The notes: generated by a model not told the origin, from the letters alone. Shown: positions 1-8,182, counted from the stretch's first letter. The stretch is DNA of 28,890 bases from an uncultured Clostridia bacterium (GCA_937886445.1 CALGBY010000026.1:1-28890); one strand, 5' to 3'. Made by a program: numbers and translations.

Positions 1-2
1 AT

Positions 3-137
3 TATCTGAAAGCGCTGAACTCGGTATCGAAGGAGGAACAGCAGTTCCTGAACGATGTCAAAGCGGATCCCGCGGATAAGCCGGCGGAGGCTGAAGCGAT
101 CCGCAGGGTTCTGGAGATCCTGGAAAGCCATATCTGA
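3..137 (+). CDS. C-terminal 44 residues of an unidentified protein
   Basis: An open frame enters from the left edge and ends at TGA 135-137. The visible tail is rich in charged residues and helix-formers (Lys, Glu, Ala, Leu) and ends in LEILESHI, as in a soluble helical C-terminus. The start lies outside the window and no family can be named from 44 residues. The next gene begins about 40 bases downstream on the same strand, so the two may share a transcript. Confidence 0.5.
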   Translation, partial: YLKALNSVSKEEQQFLNDVKADPADKPAEAEAIRRVLEILESHI

Positions 138-177
138 TTCAGATCCTCCGATTCGGTGAGAAAGGCGGTCACGGATA

Positions 178-1029
178 TTGCAGACTGAAAATGTGCTTCG
201 GGATGAAGATATGCTGATCCTGCGGGACATATCCGCCTGTCAGCGGATCGGCCAGGGAAATACGGCAGAAATATTCCTCTATGGACCCGGTACGGTCCTC
301 AAGCTGTTCCGCGATCAGTTTCCGGAAAGCGGCGTCCTCAAGGAATGGCGCGTTACCCGCGCGGTACAAACGGTTTACAGCCGTATGCCAAAGGCGCTCC
401 GGCTTGTCAGCTGCGGGGAAAGATCCGGCATCCTGTATGAACTGGCGGAAGGGCAGGATCTGTTCCGTATGATCGGTTCTGAGCCCTTTCTGCTTTTTTC
501 AACCGGGAAAAAACTGGCGGAGATCCATACGGAGATCCATGGAAAGACGATCAGCGGTATTCTGACGGTCAAAGAAAAGCTGCTTCAGGAGATCGGATGG
601 GTCAATGATCTTTCTGATGATGAGAAACGGAAAATCACAGACCGGCTTTTGCTTCTGCCGGATGGTGACCGGCTGTGTCATTTTGATTTTCATCCGGGAA
701 ACATCATGGTGAGCGGCGGGAAGCTCCTTGTACTTGACTGGCTGACCGCCTGCTCCGGGGAGCCCGCGGCGGATATCGCCAGAACCTGCCTCCTTCTGAA
801 GTACGGAGAGGTCAGAAACGGCGACAGGCTTTCCCGGCTGATCCTCAGTATCACCAAAGTGTGCATCCGAAGATCCTATATGAGAAATATACGCCGGCTT
901 TCCGGGATCACCCGGGATGAGATCAGGCGATGGATCTTGCCCGCTGCCGCCGCAAGGCTTTCCGAATGGCTGACGGAGCATGAGCGGAAACGTTTGTTGA
1001 AGCTGATACGCAGAAACCTGAACACATGA
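178..1029 (+). CDS. Aminoglycoside phosphotransferase (APH)-fold kinase
   Basis: This is probably a cytoplasmic small-molecule kinase of the APH/choline-kinase fold; its substrate is unknown. A glycine-rich loop (IGQGNTAEIF) and the VLK lysine lie near the N-terminus. The catalytic loop HFDFHPGN sits around residue 168, followed by the metal-binding LDW. Length (283 aa) is normal for the family. The start used is TTG, preceded 9 bases upstream by AAGGCGG; an in-frame ATG at 211 is an alternative but has a weaker site. The stop overlaps the first ATG of the following broken acetyltransferase (ATGA). The fold supports housekeeping metabolite kinases as well as drug-resistance enzymes, so resistance should not be assumed. 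Confidence 0.75.
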   Translation: MQTENVLRDEDMLILRDISACQRIGQGNTAEIFLYGPGTVLKLFRDQFPESGVLKEWRVTRAVQTVYSRMPKALRLVSCGERSGILYELAEGQDLFRMIGSEPFLLFSTGKKLAEIHTEIHGKTISGILTVKEKLLQEIGWVNDLSDDEKRKITDRLLLLPDGDRLCHFDFHPGNIMVSGGKLLVLDWLTACSGEPAADIARTCLLLKYGEVRNGDRLSRLILSITKVCIRRSYMRNIRRLSGITRDEIRRWILPAAAARLSEWLTEHERKRLLKLIRRNLNT

Positions 1030-1339
1030 TCGGCAGCGTGATTTTCACAGCGCCTTGCCTGGACGTGGACTTTGACGGCGACGCGATCCTTTTCCGGGAC
1101 GGGAGTAAAATGAATATCGGCCGGATCTTTGTGGCACCGGAACATTTTTGTAAGGGGTACGGACTGTTTATCATGACGCAAATCGAAGAGCAATTTCCCG
1201 ATGTCACTCTATTCGCACCGGATACGCCGCTATGGAATGTACGGACGAACCGGTTTACCGGAAACTCGCGTATACAGAGTATGAGCGGGACGACGAATTC
1301 GCTTACTATGTCAAACAGATCATGCCCCGAAAGGGCTGA
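1026..1339 (+). pseudogene. GNAT acetyltransferase remnant, frameshifted and lacking its N-terminus
   Basis: Frame 1026-1256 reads as the middle of a GNAT acetyltransferase: the strand with IGRIFVAPE, then a K-G-Y-G acetyl-CoA loop, then a stretch ending WNVRTNRF. At the TTT run at 1254-1256 the family sequence continues in another frame as YRKLAYTEYERDDEFAYYV and stops at 1337-1339. Restoring one T (TTTT) would rejoin the two parts as N-R-F-Y-R-K-L, so the lesion looks like a one-base deletion in a homopolymer. The N-terminal third of a normal 160-170 residue GNAT is also absent. In the loop, the usual Gln/Arg-x-x-Gly is degraded to HFCKGYG. A sequencing error could explain the frameshift but not the missing N-terminus. 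Confidence 0.75.
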
Positions 1340-1400
1340 CAGTATAATGATTACCTCCGGGGAAACTGTTTTGATTGAAAATCGGATATGGTGAGCGAAA

Positions 1401-1790
1401 ATGGTTGAATGGATTTGCATCTGCACTTTCGATCATAGCAGGAAATATGTTACGCAAGGTGAAATGTTAATTCAGCCAATGTATTACGCATATCCAGATC
1501 AAGATGTAGCCTATTGTGTTCCAAACCAATATTTCTTCGGCAGCCAATTAATTGTCATGCCAATTACGGAACCACAAAATACAGAATTGCAATTGGGTTC
1601 AACTACTGGTTGGCTTCCGAATGGAGTCTATTATGATATATTTACGGGAGTTCGTTACACAGGCAATCGTATGCTCAAGGTGTTCAGGACGATTGACAAT
1701 ATTCCTGTGTTCGCAAAGGCTGGTTCAATTGTTATACTTTCCCATAAAGATAAGCAGTCTGTATTATCGGATGATGTTGCAAATACTTGA
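1401..1790 (+). pseudogene. Fragment of a glycoside hydrolase family 31 (alpha-glucosidase/xylosidase type)
   Basis: The 129-residue frame carries a segment typical of the end of the GH31 barrel and the start of the following beta domain: IQPMYYAYPDQD, PNQYFFGSQLIVMPITEP, a WLPNGVYYD stretch and an IPVFAKAGSIVIL stretch. Full GH31 enzymes are about 650-800 aa and have catalytic aspartates well upstream of this segment, so the piece cannot be active. The first 10 or so residues do not look like GH31, and the downstream beta domain is cut at TGA 1788-1790. The fragment is visibly AT-richer than both neighbours, which suggests a foreign origin followed by decay. Confidence 0.75.
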
Positions 1791-1796
1791 TATAAA

Positions 1797-1822
1797 GGGC
1801 ATCGGTTCAAAAACCGATGCCC
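1797..1822 (-). terminator. 11-bp perfect hairpin, likely terminator of the amidohydrolase gene
   Basis: GGGCATCGGTT at 1797-1807 pairs perfectly with 1812-1822 around a 4-base loop. Read on the minus strand it lies about 50 bases past the stop of the amidohydrolase gene and is followed by TTTATA, a modest U-tract. On the plus strand no T-run follows. It therefore fits a terminator for minus-strand transcription. Confidence 0.6.
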
Positions 1823-1874
1823 CAACGGAATACATGAAGAACAATAATTTGCTGATTGTTTTATACTGCGATGA

Positions 1875-3671
1875 TCAATACTGATTTGCGGGGTATACCA
1901 TCCTGCCGTTGCTAAATACTGAAATCAGAGTTGCATTGACTACTGAAACATCAGTCACAACATTATTGTCCGTCAAGTCCACATTGAAAATGGTAAAATC
2001 AGCTGCTTTACCTACTTCGATACTGCCGAGATTGTTTTCTTCTTTCAACTGGTATGCGGGATTACGGGTCAGACATTTCAGACTGGTGATCCCATCAATG
2101 CTTTCCTCAATCCCACGGAAGTCATCGGGATATGCATTCAGGATCTGTTCGGAATATTGACTGCGATCCAAGGAGATCTGAGCATCTTTCACCGTTCTTC
2201 TGGTTGCGGCTACAAATATCTGTTCCAGCGGCGTTCCAGCGCTGTCGGTATGGAAGCTCGTTACCGCACCTGCGTCAATGAAGGATCTGATTTTGTACAT
2301 ATTCCTGGCTTCTGTTTCTCCGTAGACCTTTATTTCGTCTTCCTTGGTTCCGTATTTCCACGTAGACCATGTGGGATTCACGACTGCGATGACCTTGTTG
2401 TCCGCAAAACGTTTCGGCATATCCTCAGTCACATAGGTCAGATGTGCCACTGCGTTGCGCGCGTCTATGTCGGGAAGAGCCTTAAATGCCGCTTCATAGC
2501 AGTCAAGCGCGTAATTTGCAGCTCCCTCGCCGATCGCGTGCATATGTACCTGCAGGCCTTTTTCATTGGCGTATTTGATGATTTCGATCAGTTCCTCTTT
2601 TCTGTCTTCATTCCATCTGATATAGCCGTAATAATCATCACCCTTTCCGGCTTCCGCGGTATACGGGTTCAATGTCCATGTTGTCAGGGCTTCAACAACG
2701 CCGTCAAGGAATACTTTTACACCTGTGATCCTGAAATAATCATTGTCGCATTCTGACGCCAGTCTTGCGATCTTATCCACCTCATTGATCGGGTCCGGGT
2801 TCGTTTCGGTGATCTCGCAAAGCGCGCGGACCTTGACCTTCAATTTTCCTTCTTCCGCCAGTTCCTTGAAGGCGCTGACCATCGGAAGCTGTTCTGTTTC
2901 AACGATTCCGGCGTCACAGATTGTCGTAAATCCGCTTTTGAGACTGTTTTCCTGCCAAAATAGGAAAAACTCTTTTATTTCTTCCTTGCCGATCGGAATC
3001 TGCTGGAACAGATTGAACCGTGGCGTTTCAAGAAGATATCCCGTAGGTTCACCGTTTTCATCCACTTTGATTCCGTCTGTGCCATATACACTGATCAGAT
3101 CTTTGACATGGAAATACTCGATCGCTTTCTGATTCAAAAGCGCCGCGTGTCCGCCGCCGCCGGCGATGATGATCGGAACCTCGTCAGATGCGTATTTATC
3201 AAGAACATCATGGGTAGGCGGATCGTCATCATCCGGGAAGACCCAGAAATTCAATCCTTTATAGACTTCTTTCCCGGGGTTTGCTTCAATATATGCTTTT
3301 ACCAACTCGGCATTCTGGCGAAGCTTGAGACCTGCGTCAAGCATGGCGCCGTCAACAAGCATGGTGGCTACGAGCCCCATATGTGTGTGTGCATCAATAA
3401 AGCCGGGATAGATCACATTGCTCCCGTAATCATAGATTTCGGTATCTTCTCCCGTATATTCTCCGACGTCATCAACGCTCCCGACAAAAACGATCTTGCC
3501 GTCTTTTACAGCGATTGCTTCCGCGACAGGATTATTGTCGTCCATCGTTACGACATTTCCGATAAGTACTTTGTCCGCTACAGGGTTAGTTTCAGTTACC
3601 GCCTGCGCACAACAGGATGCTGCGACCGCGAGCATACATACTGCCAGTATCAACGCGATAAGCTTCTTCAT
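1875..3671 (-). CDS. Exported YtcJ-like amidohydrolase (amidohydrolase family 3)
   Basis: This is a metal-dependent hydrolase of the amidohydrolase superfamily; family members cleave C-N bonds in amides or cyclic amides, and the substrate here is unknown. A signal peptide spans about residues 1-24 (MKKLIALILAVCMLAVAAS, then two Cys and AQA). Cleavage by signal peptidase I is likely, and a weak lipobox before Cys20 is possible. The small N-terminal beta domain is followed by FIDAHTHMG with metal ligands His95 and His97. HMHAIGEGA and the FHTDSAG aspartate motif appear later. At 598 aa it has the normal YtcJ length plus the leader. AGGAGG lies 10 bases upstream of the ATG. It is downstream of, and co-oriented with, another exported amide hydrolase. 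Confidence 0.9.
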   Translation of the reverse strand: MKKLIALILAVCMLAVAASCCAQAVTETNPVADKVLIGNVVTMDDNNPVAEAIAVKDGKIVFVGSVDDVGEYTGEDTEIYDYGSNVIYPGFIDAHTHMGLVATMLVDGAMLDAGLKLRQNAELVKAYIEANPGKEVYKGLNFWVFPDDDDPPTHDVLDKYASDEVPIIIAGGGGHAALLNQKAIEYFHVKDLISVYGTDGIKVDENGEPTGYLLETPRFNLFQQIPIGKEEIKEFFLFWQENSLKSGFTTICDAGIVETEQLPMVSAFKELAEEGKLKVKVRALCEITETNPDPINEVDKIARLASECDNDYFRITGVKVFLDGVVEALTTWTLNPYTAEAGKGDDYYGYIRWNEDRKEELIEIIKYANEKGLQVHMHAIGEGAANYALDCYEAAFKALPDIDARNAVAHLTYVTEDMPKRFADNKVIAVVNPTWSTWKYGTKEDEIKVYGETEARNMYKIRSFIDAGAVTSFHTDSAGTPLEQIFVAATRRTVKDAQISLDRSQYSEQILNAYPDDFRGIEESIDGITSLKCLTRNPAYQLKEENNLGSIEVGKAADFTIFNVDLTDNNVVTDVSVVNATLISVFSNGRMVYPANQY

Positions 3672-3726
3672 GTTCTTTCTCCTCCTTACATTTGAACAGA
3701 TTGACTTTCCTCTTTTGCGTTCATGA

Positions 3727-3756
3727 AGTATCTTTATCCAATGATGCGTAAGTCAA
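3727..3756 (-). promoter_or_regulatory. Possible sigma-A promoter of the amidohydrolase gene
   Basis: On the minus strand TTGACT (3751-3756) and GATACT (3727-3732) are separated by 18 bases, about 55 bases upstream of the ATG. The -35 is good and the -10 is only 4/6. It implies that the amidohydrolase can be transcribed independently of the upstream Ntn hydrolase. Confidence 0.45.
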
Positions 3757-3785
3757 AAGGTCCTTTTCAGATCCTTTCCCGATAC

Positions 3786-5180
3786 TTACTTCAGTTTGAT
3801 CTCGTAAGTCAGGTCATCCTTTTCCCAGAACTTGATCAGCATGGTCTTCTGCGCACAGTTGACGGCGTAGGAAACGCCGGTGGTATAGATCTGTCTTGCT
3901 TCGCGCAGCGGCATTTCATTACCCGCGTAGTATTCAAGCAGCTTTTCTTTCCAGCCGAGCTTCTGCATGAAGGCCACCATGCCGGCTTTCATTTCTTCAA
4001 AGTTGTCTTCATTCATCATCCACTTGACGTCGCTGTTGCCGGCCAGTTCGATCCCGGCGTCAGGATCCGTTGAAATGTGGCCGGTTTCCGGATCCACGGG
4101 CAGGATGTTGGAGAGGTCGGAGCGCCAGTCAGTTACCGTATTGCCCTCGTCATCCACAAACCGTGTGATACCGTTTTCATCCTGATAGGTGTTTTCCAGA
4201 TAGAGTACATGCGTGTTCCACATGGGCTTCTTCATCTGCTCCATCATTTCTGCAAGCGTGTTGACATTCTCCAGACCTTCCATCACGCGTTCCGCTCTGC
4301 CATAGCCGGACCCTCTGACATCCATGGCGTTCCATGTCGGGGTCAGATAGTAGTTGCCCTGGATCGGCTGATATGGCACAAAGCGGACTTCATTCCGGGC
4401 AATCTCGATCACGCCGAAATTACCGGTCGCGTCTCCGATACAATAGGCGTACTGCGTAGGTGTACGCATGTCGATATATGGCGTGGAAATGATATTGATG
4501 TCGTTTTTCAGGTAACTGACGGCCTCATTCACGGTGGCACAATTCATGGCGATCAGCTGCACCAGCATACTGGTCATTACACGTTCTTTGTCGGGATTTG
4601 TTCCGGAATTCAGGAAATACTCGTCCGGTTCGCGGACATTCGCTTCCACAAACAGACCCTCGGAGTTCATGGCATCCGTCACGCAGAAAGGAATATAGTT
4701 CATATAATCCTTGTCCAGATAACCTTTTTCTTTGAACTCTTCATAGGTGTATGTATCATAATTGTTGAACCGGATGGAAACAGTGGGATATTTCCCGAAG
4801 GATGTATGAATAATGAATGCCGGACAGACAGAAATCTCATTGTCCAGATTCCGTCCGATAATGACCTCGCCGTCTTTGTTCAGCTTGCTGCAGGTGGTGC
4901 AGGCACCGCCGCCGTTTGTGATGGCGGGATCGGGCGTGATGGGCGTTTCATCGAAAACTCCGGCATCGTTCAGACCCAGTTTCCGATCCAGCCAGTCTTT
5001 GGCCGCTTCAAAATCAGCCTCCTCGTAATTCAGCTCGATCACGTAGTTTCCGAGATCCTTATAAACTCCGTTTTCATCCGGCGTAAATTGATCCTCCAGT
5101 GTCAGATAATCCGCACAGGCAGCACACCAGACACTGCAAAGAAGAGATGCCGCGAGCAGTATGGTCAGCATTCTTTTCAT
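3786..5180 (-). CDS. Exported Ntn hydrolase of the choloylglycine hydrolase/acylase type (linear amide C-N hydrolase)
   Basis: The protein (464 aa) begins with a signal peptide (about 1-23) and about 70 further residues before GGAC. Cys94 is the predicted N-terminal nucleophile after self-processing. Arg110 and Asp113 follow in GRNLDN, spaced +16 and +19 from the Cys, exactly as Cys2, Arg18 and Asp21 are in conjugated bile salt hydrolases. NSEGLFVEANVR and YGRAERV match later active-site regions of the family. The fold hydrolyses non-peptide amide bonds such as those in bile salts, penicillin V, acyl-homoserine lactones or acylated amino acids. Substrate choice cannot be read here. Most bile salt hydrolases lack both a leader and a propeptide, so an exported acylase is the better description. 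GGAGG lies 8 bases upstream of the ATG. Confidence 0.85.
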   Translation of the reverse strand: MKRMLTILLAASLLCSVWCAACADYLTLEDQFTPDENGVYKDLGNYVIELNYEEADFEAAKDWLDRKLGLNDAGVFDETPITPDPAITNGGGACTTCSKLNKDGEVIIGRNLDNEISVCPAFIIHTSFGKYPTVSIRFNNYDTYTYEEFKEKGYLDKDYMNYIPFCVTDAMNSEGLFVEANVREPDEYFLNSGTNPDKERVMTSMLVQLIAMNCATVNEAVSYLKNDINIISTPYIDMRTPTQYAYCIGDATGNFGVIEIARNEVRFVPYQPIQGNYYLTPTWNAMDVRGSGYGRAERVMEGLENVNTLAEMMEQMKKPMWNTHVLYLENTYQDENGITRFVDDEGNTVTDWRSDLSNILPVDPETGHISTDPDAGIELAGNSDVKWMMNEDNFEEMKAGMVAFMQKLGWKEKLLEYYAGNEMPLREARQIYTTGVSYAVNCAQKTMLIKFWEKDDLTYEIKLK

Positions 5181-5245
5181 GACATGATCCTCCGTTCGTT
5201 TTTTCCGCGGCGGAAAATGCTTTCCGCCCCTTACATCGGTTTATT

Positions 5246-5274
5246 ATAATACACCATCATGATGACTTTTTCAA
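5246..5274 (-). promoter_or_regulatory. Sigma-A promoter of the Ntn hydrolase gene
   Basis: On the minus strand TTGAAA (5269-5274) and TATTAT (5246-5251) are 17 bases apart, about 65 bases upstream of the ATG at 5180. The overlapping TATAAT shifted by 3 bases would leave a 20-base spacer, so TATTAT is the better -10. The promoter overlaps the end of the degenerate reductase fragment. Confidence 0.7.
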
Positions 5275-5532
5275 GTGCAACCCGTTGAATTTGCGATGTT
5301 TACCTGCCAGCAGACCGGACATGACGGCCGCCTTGTCCGGGTCTTCAGCCGCCTTCAGCATTTCCGCATTGAACTCTTCTTCTTCCACAAAGCGGATATT
5401 TCTGCCTTGCTTCCACAGACAGGCAATAATATCCATCAGGAAAATGATGTGGTTGTTGCAAGCATTGAAGAGGCAGCAGGCACTAGGCGTTTTTGCCAGC
5501 TGCATATCCTGCTGAGCTACAAGCGCATACAT
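5257..5532 (-). pseudogene. Remnant: C-terminus of an NRPS-type thioester reductase domain
   Basis: The 91-residue frame contains a segment resembling the end of NAD-binding thioester reductase domains that terminate NRPS and carboxylate reductase proteins: CLFNACNNHIIF, then DIIACLWKQGRNIRFV, then an acidic EEEEFNAEM, then a helix with DPDKA and SGLLAG. In that family this helix-turn region closes the substrate pocket. The Rossmann core, the catalytic Tyr-x-x-x-Lys and every NRPS domain are absent. There is no ribosome binding site before the ATG at 5532, and the first residues are unrelated. I read it as a leftover piece of a much larger deleted gene; a short unrelated protein is less likely. 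Confidence 0.55.
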
Positions 5533-5794
5533 TGATTTACAAGGGTTTCGGGGATTTTCAAGGTTCGCTTCCGGTCGAAAATTTCTTAGCTGGCTAATAC
5601 AATTTCGGCCTTCTTCTGAGAATGGGAAGAGTTCCTATTTTCAGTGACCGCCATTCTTAGCAATTGGTGTACCCGGCTCATTTTGAACTCGTGACACCTT
5701 TTCAAACTTGATCAGGGGGAGACACTGAGTGTCTTCTCAGGAGGCAGGCCTTCCCTCCCGCCGGGGCGCGAAGCCGGACAGACGGGCAAGTTTT

Positions 5795-6976
5795 TCAGAA
5801 TGCCAGGGAATCCACCCTTCCGAGCAGCTCGCCCAGCAGGCGGATATGGCCGTTGAAGCTGCGCAGAACGCGCGGATCGGCAGGGATGCCGTCCCTGGAT
5901 TCACGGCAGATGATCACGGTGAGCGCGATCAGCTTCGATTTGTCCTTCACGCTTTCCACACGCTTTTCGTCATCCGTATCAAGATACAGCGCCAGAACAC
6001 GGTCCCACAGGCCGTTCACGATTTCCTTCTCCACGCCGAAGAAGTCAAATGTATTGCCGGGGTTGAACACCGCGTAGGCATAGTACGCAAGCGCCAGACC
6101 CGCCAGCTCCAGTATGGGATGGCCGCGGCGCAGTGTGTCCATATCAATCAGCATGGGCTCCCCGTTCTGCAGCATGATGTTTTTGATATGCAGGTCGCCA
6201 TGGATAAGGGTGTCCGGCTGCTCAAGCGCCTCCAGCAGCGCGATCAGCTTCTGCGCCTTCGGTTTTTCAAGAAAACGGGATGCGTTCCGCGCGAGGCTGA
6301 CAAACCAGGGCTTGGCCGCGGGCACATCCTCTTCCCGCGCCGCGGTCGTGTGCAGCTGCTTCATTAAGCCGGAGCAGATCACAGCGCACTCCTCGGGCGT
6401 GATCTCATGATCCGCCAGCATCTCCGCCAGCGATTTTGCCTTCAGCAGTTCAAACAGTGTGCCGTACTGCTGCTCCACGCGCACCGTATCCAGCGAAATG
6501 GCGGTGGGAACGCCCAGCACAAAGGCCCGGCGCGCCAGCTCACGCTCGCGCCGGATATCCTCAAGGTCATATTCCGGCCTGTACACCTTGACCACGGTAT
6601 CGGGGCTCAGACGGTACACCCTTCCCAGCGCGCCGTGACCGATCACCTCGCAGCCATCCACACTCACGCGCCGTAATGCTTTTTCCACCGTCATCATTTC
6701 GGTAAAGCCAGTCATCTCAAAGATCTCGTATACCTCGCTTCGCGCGCCGGTGATCCTGAGACCGGGCACGGCCTTGCGCAGCATCAGCACCGCGCGCAGA
6801 CAGGCGCTGGTGATGTATTCGCACTCTTCCAGATCCAGCACGGCATCCTTTCCGTCATATGTCTTCAAGGCTGCCTGAAAATACTCGATCAGCCCGGGCG
6901 CGGCGGCGGAATCCAGCCTTCCGCCGGCTGTGATAAACAAAACGCCGTCCTCGAGCTTTGCTGTGCAGTCTGCCAT
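5795..6976 (-). CDS. STAS domain-APH kinase fusion protein
   Basis: Residues 1-100 form a STAS domain like those of anti-sigma factor antagonists. Its ECEYITSACLRAVL segment places Ser57 where SpoIIAA-like proteins carry the phosphorylated serine. Residues 108-330 form an APH/choline-kinase fold. It has a glycine-rich IGHGALGRVY loop, Lys130 in VVKVYR, catalytic HGDLHIKN (Asp261, Asn266) and metal-binding IDMD near 278-280. All key kinase residues are present. The start is ATG 6976, with GGGAGG 8 bases upstream; the longer frame starting at TTG 7000 has no such site. The gene follows the radical SAM gene by 20 bases. The kinase may phosphorylate a metabolite or a protein, with the STAS domain as sensor or target (inference). 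Confidence 0.85.
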   Translation of the reverse strand: MADCTAKLEDGVLFITAGGRLDSAAAPGLIEYFQAALKTYDGKDAVLDLEECEYITSACLRAVLMLRKAVPGLRITGARSEVYEIFEMTGFTEMMTVEKALRRVSVDGCEVIGHGALGRVYRLSPDTVVKVYRPEYDLEDIRRERELARRAFVLGVPTAISLDTVRVEQQYGTLFELLKAKSLAEMLADHEITPEECAVICSGLMKQLHTTAAREEDVPAAKPWFVSLARNASRFLEKPKAQKLIALLEALEQPDTLIHGDLHIKNIMLQNGEPMLIDMDTLRRGHPILELAGLALAYYAYAVFNPGNTFDFFGVEKEIVNGLWDRVLALYLDTDDEKRVESVKDKSKLIALTVIICRESRDGIPADPRVLRSFNGHIRLLGELLGRVDSLAF

Positions 6977-6996
6977 ACTCTTGCCTCCCGTATGGA

Positions 6997-8121
6997 TCAA
7001 AGTACGATATTCTCGGGCCGGAATTCCTCCGGCATCTCTTCCTCCTCAAGGAAGGTGAAGCTTTCATCCTCCAGCACGGGCAGGAAGGCCTCAAAGGGGA
7101 TGCGGTCAAACTCGCAGCCATAGCTGCCCGCGCCGAACCAGGCTCCCTCCTTGGCGCGCAGGTTGATATCCCGGGCAAATTTGGTGTGGTTGGAGCAGTC
7201 ATGTACCACCATGTTCCAGCCCTCCTCCGCGCACTGCCGCATCAGCTCCAGCGCGTACAGGCGGCTCCACACCGGGGAAATATAGCCCAGGCGGAACATA
7301 TACAGGTTTTCCCCTTCATAATTGCCGATATTGTTTTCGTTCAGATGCAATTCCGCGCAGTTCATAAAATCGATCCCCGTATCCAGAATGCGCTGCTTTT
7401 TCTGCGGGAACACGCGCATGAATTCCTTCGTCATGGGCGTTTCGATGCCCACGGCGGGGATATACTTTTTCGCGATGCGCATGTTTTCGATCACGCGGTC
7501 CGAGCAGGCGGAGGCGCCCAGATTGAAACGGATCTCGTCCAGCCCCGCCTCTCCCAGCCTTTTCAGCGTTTCTTCCGTGGCGGCGATCCCGTTGGTATAC
7601 AGGTGCTGATGCACCCCGTGCTTCGCGAAAATGCCCACCACTTCATAATATTTTTCGATCTCGGTGAAGGGCTCAAGATACACATAGCTGATGCCGGAGG
7701 GGCGGTTGGAAACATGCAGAAGCATTTCCATATCCTCCGGCGCGTACTTCATCCCGCCGATCTCCCACAGGTCCTCCCCGATGGGGGGAATAGCGTCCAG
7801 CTGGCCATAGTCATAGCAAAAACGGCAGTTTGCGTTGCAGCGGTTGGAACGGCGCACGGCGGAAAGCCCTGTGCCCAGCAGACAGCTTTTGCAGCCGCCG
7901 GGAAATTTTTCATCAGGGCCCACATAAAGGGATCTTCCGTCCAGGCTTTTCAGCCCTTTGATCTTTTCAAGCGCGGCATTCTGATCCGCCTGTACCCTTT
8001 TTTCTATTTGGCGCATCACGGCGTAGGCGATCTCCTGCTGACGGGGCAGCAGTTCCTCATCCTCCGGCAGCTCCGCGAAAAAGCGGAACCACATAAGCGC
8101 GTCTTTTTTACTGATCTTCAC
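6997..8121 (-). CDS. Radical SAM enzyme with CX3CX2C cluster motif
   Basis: The protein has 374 aa counted from GTG 8121, which is preceded by GGAGG 7 bases upstream; the frame extends to 8172 but has no ribosome site there. A lysine-rich N-terminal helical region comes first, then Cys77/Cys80 in GGCKSCLLGTG. The radical SAM triad Cys95, Cys99, Cys102 (CNANCRFC, followed by YDYG) binds the 4Fe-4S cluster that cleaves S-adenosylmethionine. A TIM-barrel core follows, with HLYTNG, IRFNLGAS and IETPMTKEF strands, and a C-terminal part that retains HDCSNHTKFARD. Another two to three cysteines could bind a second cluster, but no SPASM pattern is evident. The substrate is unknown. Confidence 0.9.
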   Translation of the reverse strand: MKISKKDALMWFRFFAELPEDEELLPRQQEIAYAVMRQIEKRVQADQNAALEKIKGLKSLDGRSLYVGPDEKFPGGCKSCLLGTGLSAVRRSNRCNANCRFCYDYGQLDAIPPIGEDLWEIGGMKYAPEDMEMLLHVSNRPSGISYVYLEPFTEIEKYYEVVGIFAKHGVHQHLYTNGIAATEETLKRLGEAGLDEIRFNLGASACSDRVIENMRIAKKYIPAVGIETPMTKEFMRVFPQKKQRILDTGIDFMNCAELHLNENNIGNYEGENLYMFRLGYISPVWSRLYALELMRQCAEEGWNMVVHDCSNHTKFARDINLRAKEGAWFGAGSYGCEFDRIPFEAFLPVLEDESFTFLEEEEMPEEFRPENIVL

Positions 8122-8182
8122 TTTATATCCTCCGGATCCATAGGACAGATTCTGTCTTTTTTTCGGCATCATTTACGCGCCC

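Noticed and set aside
5669..5720. tRNA-like 3' end (GGGTACACCA when read on the minus strand)
   Set aside because: The T-arm stem does not pair and no D-arm, anticodon arm or matching 5' acceptor strand could be found. A decayed tRNA or att scar is possible but not supported.
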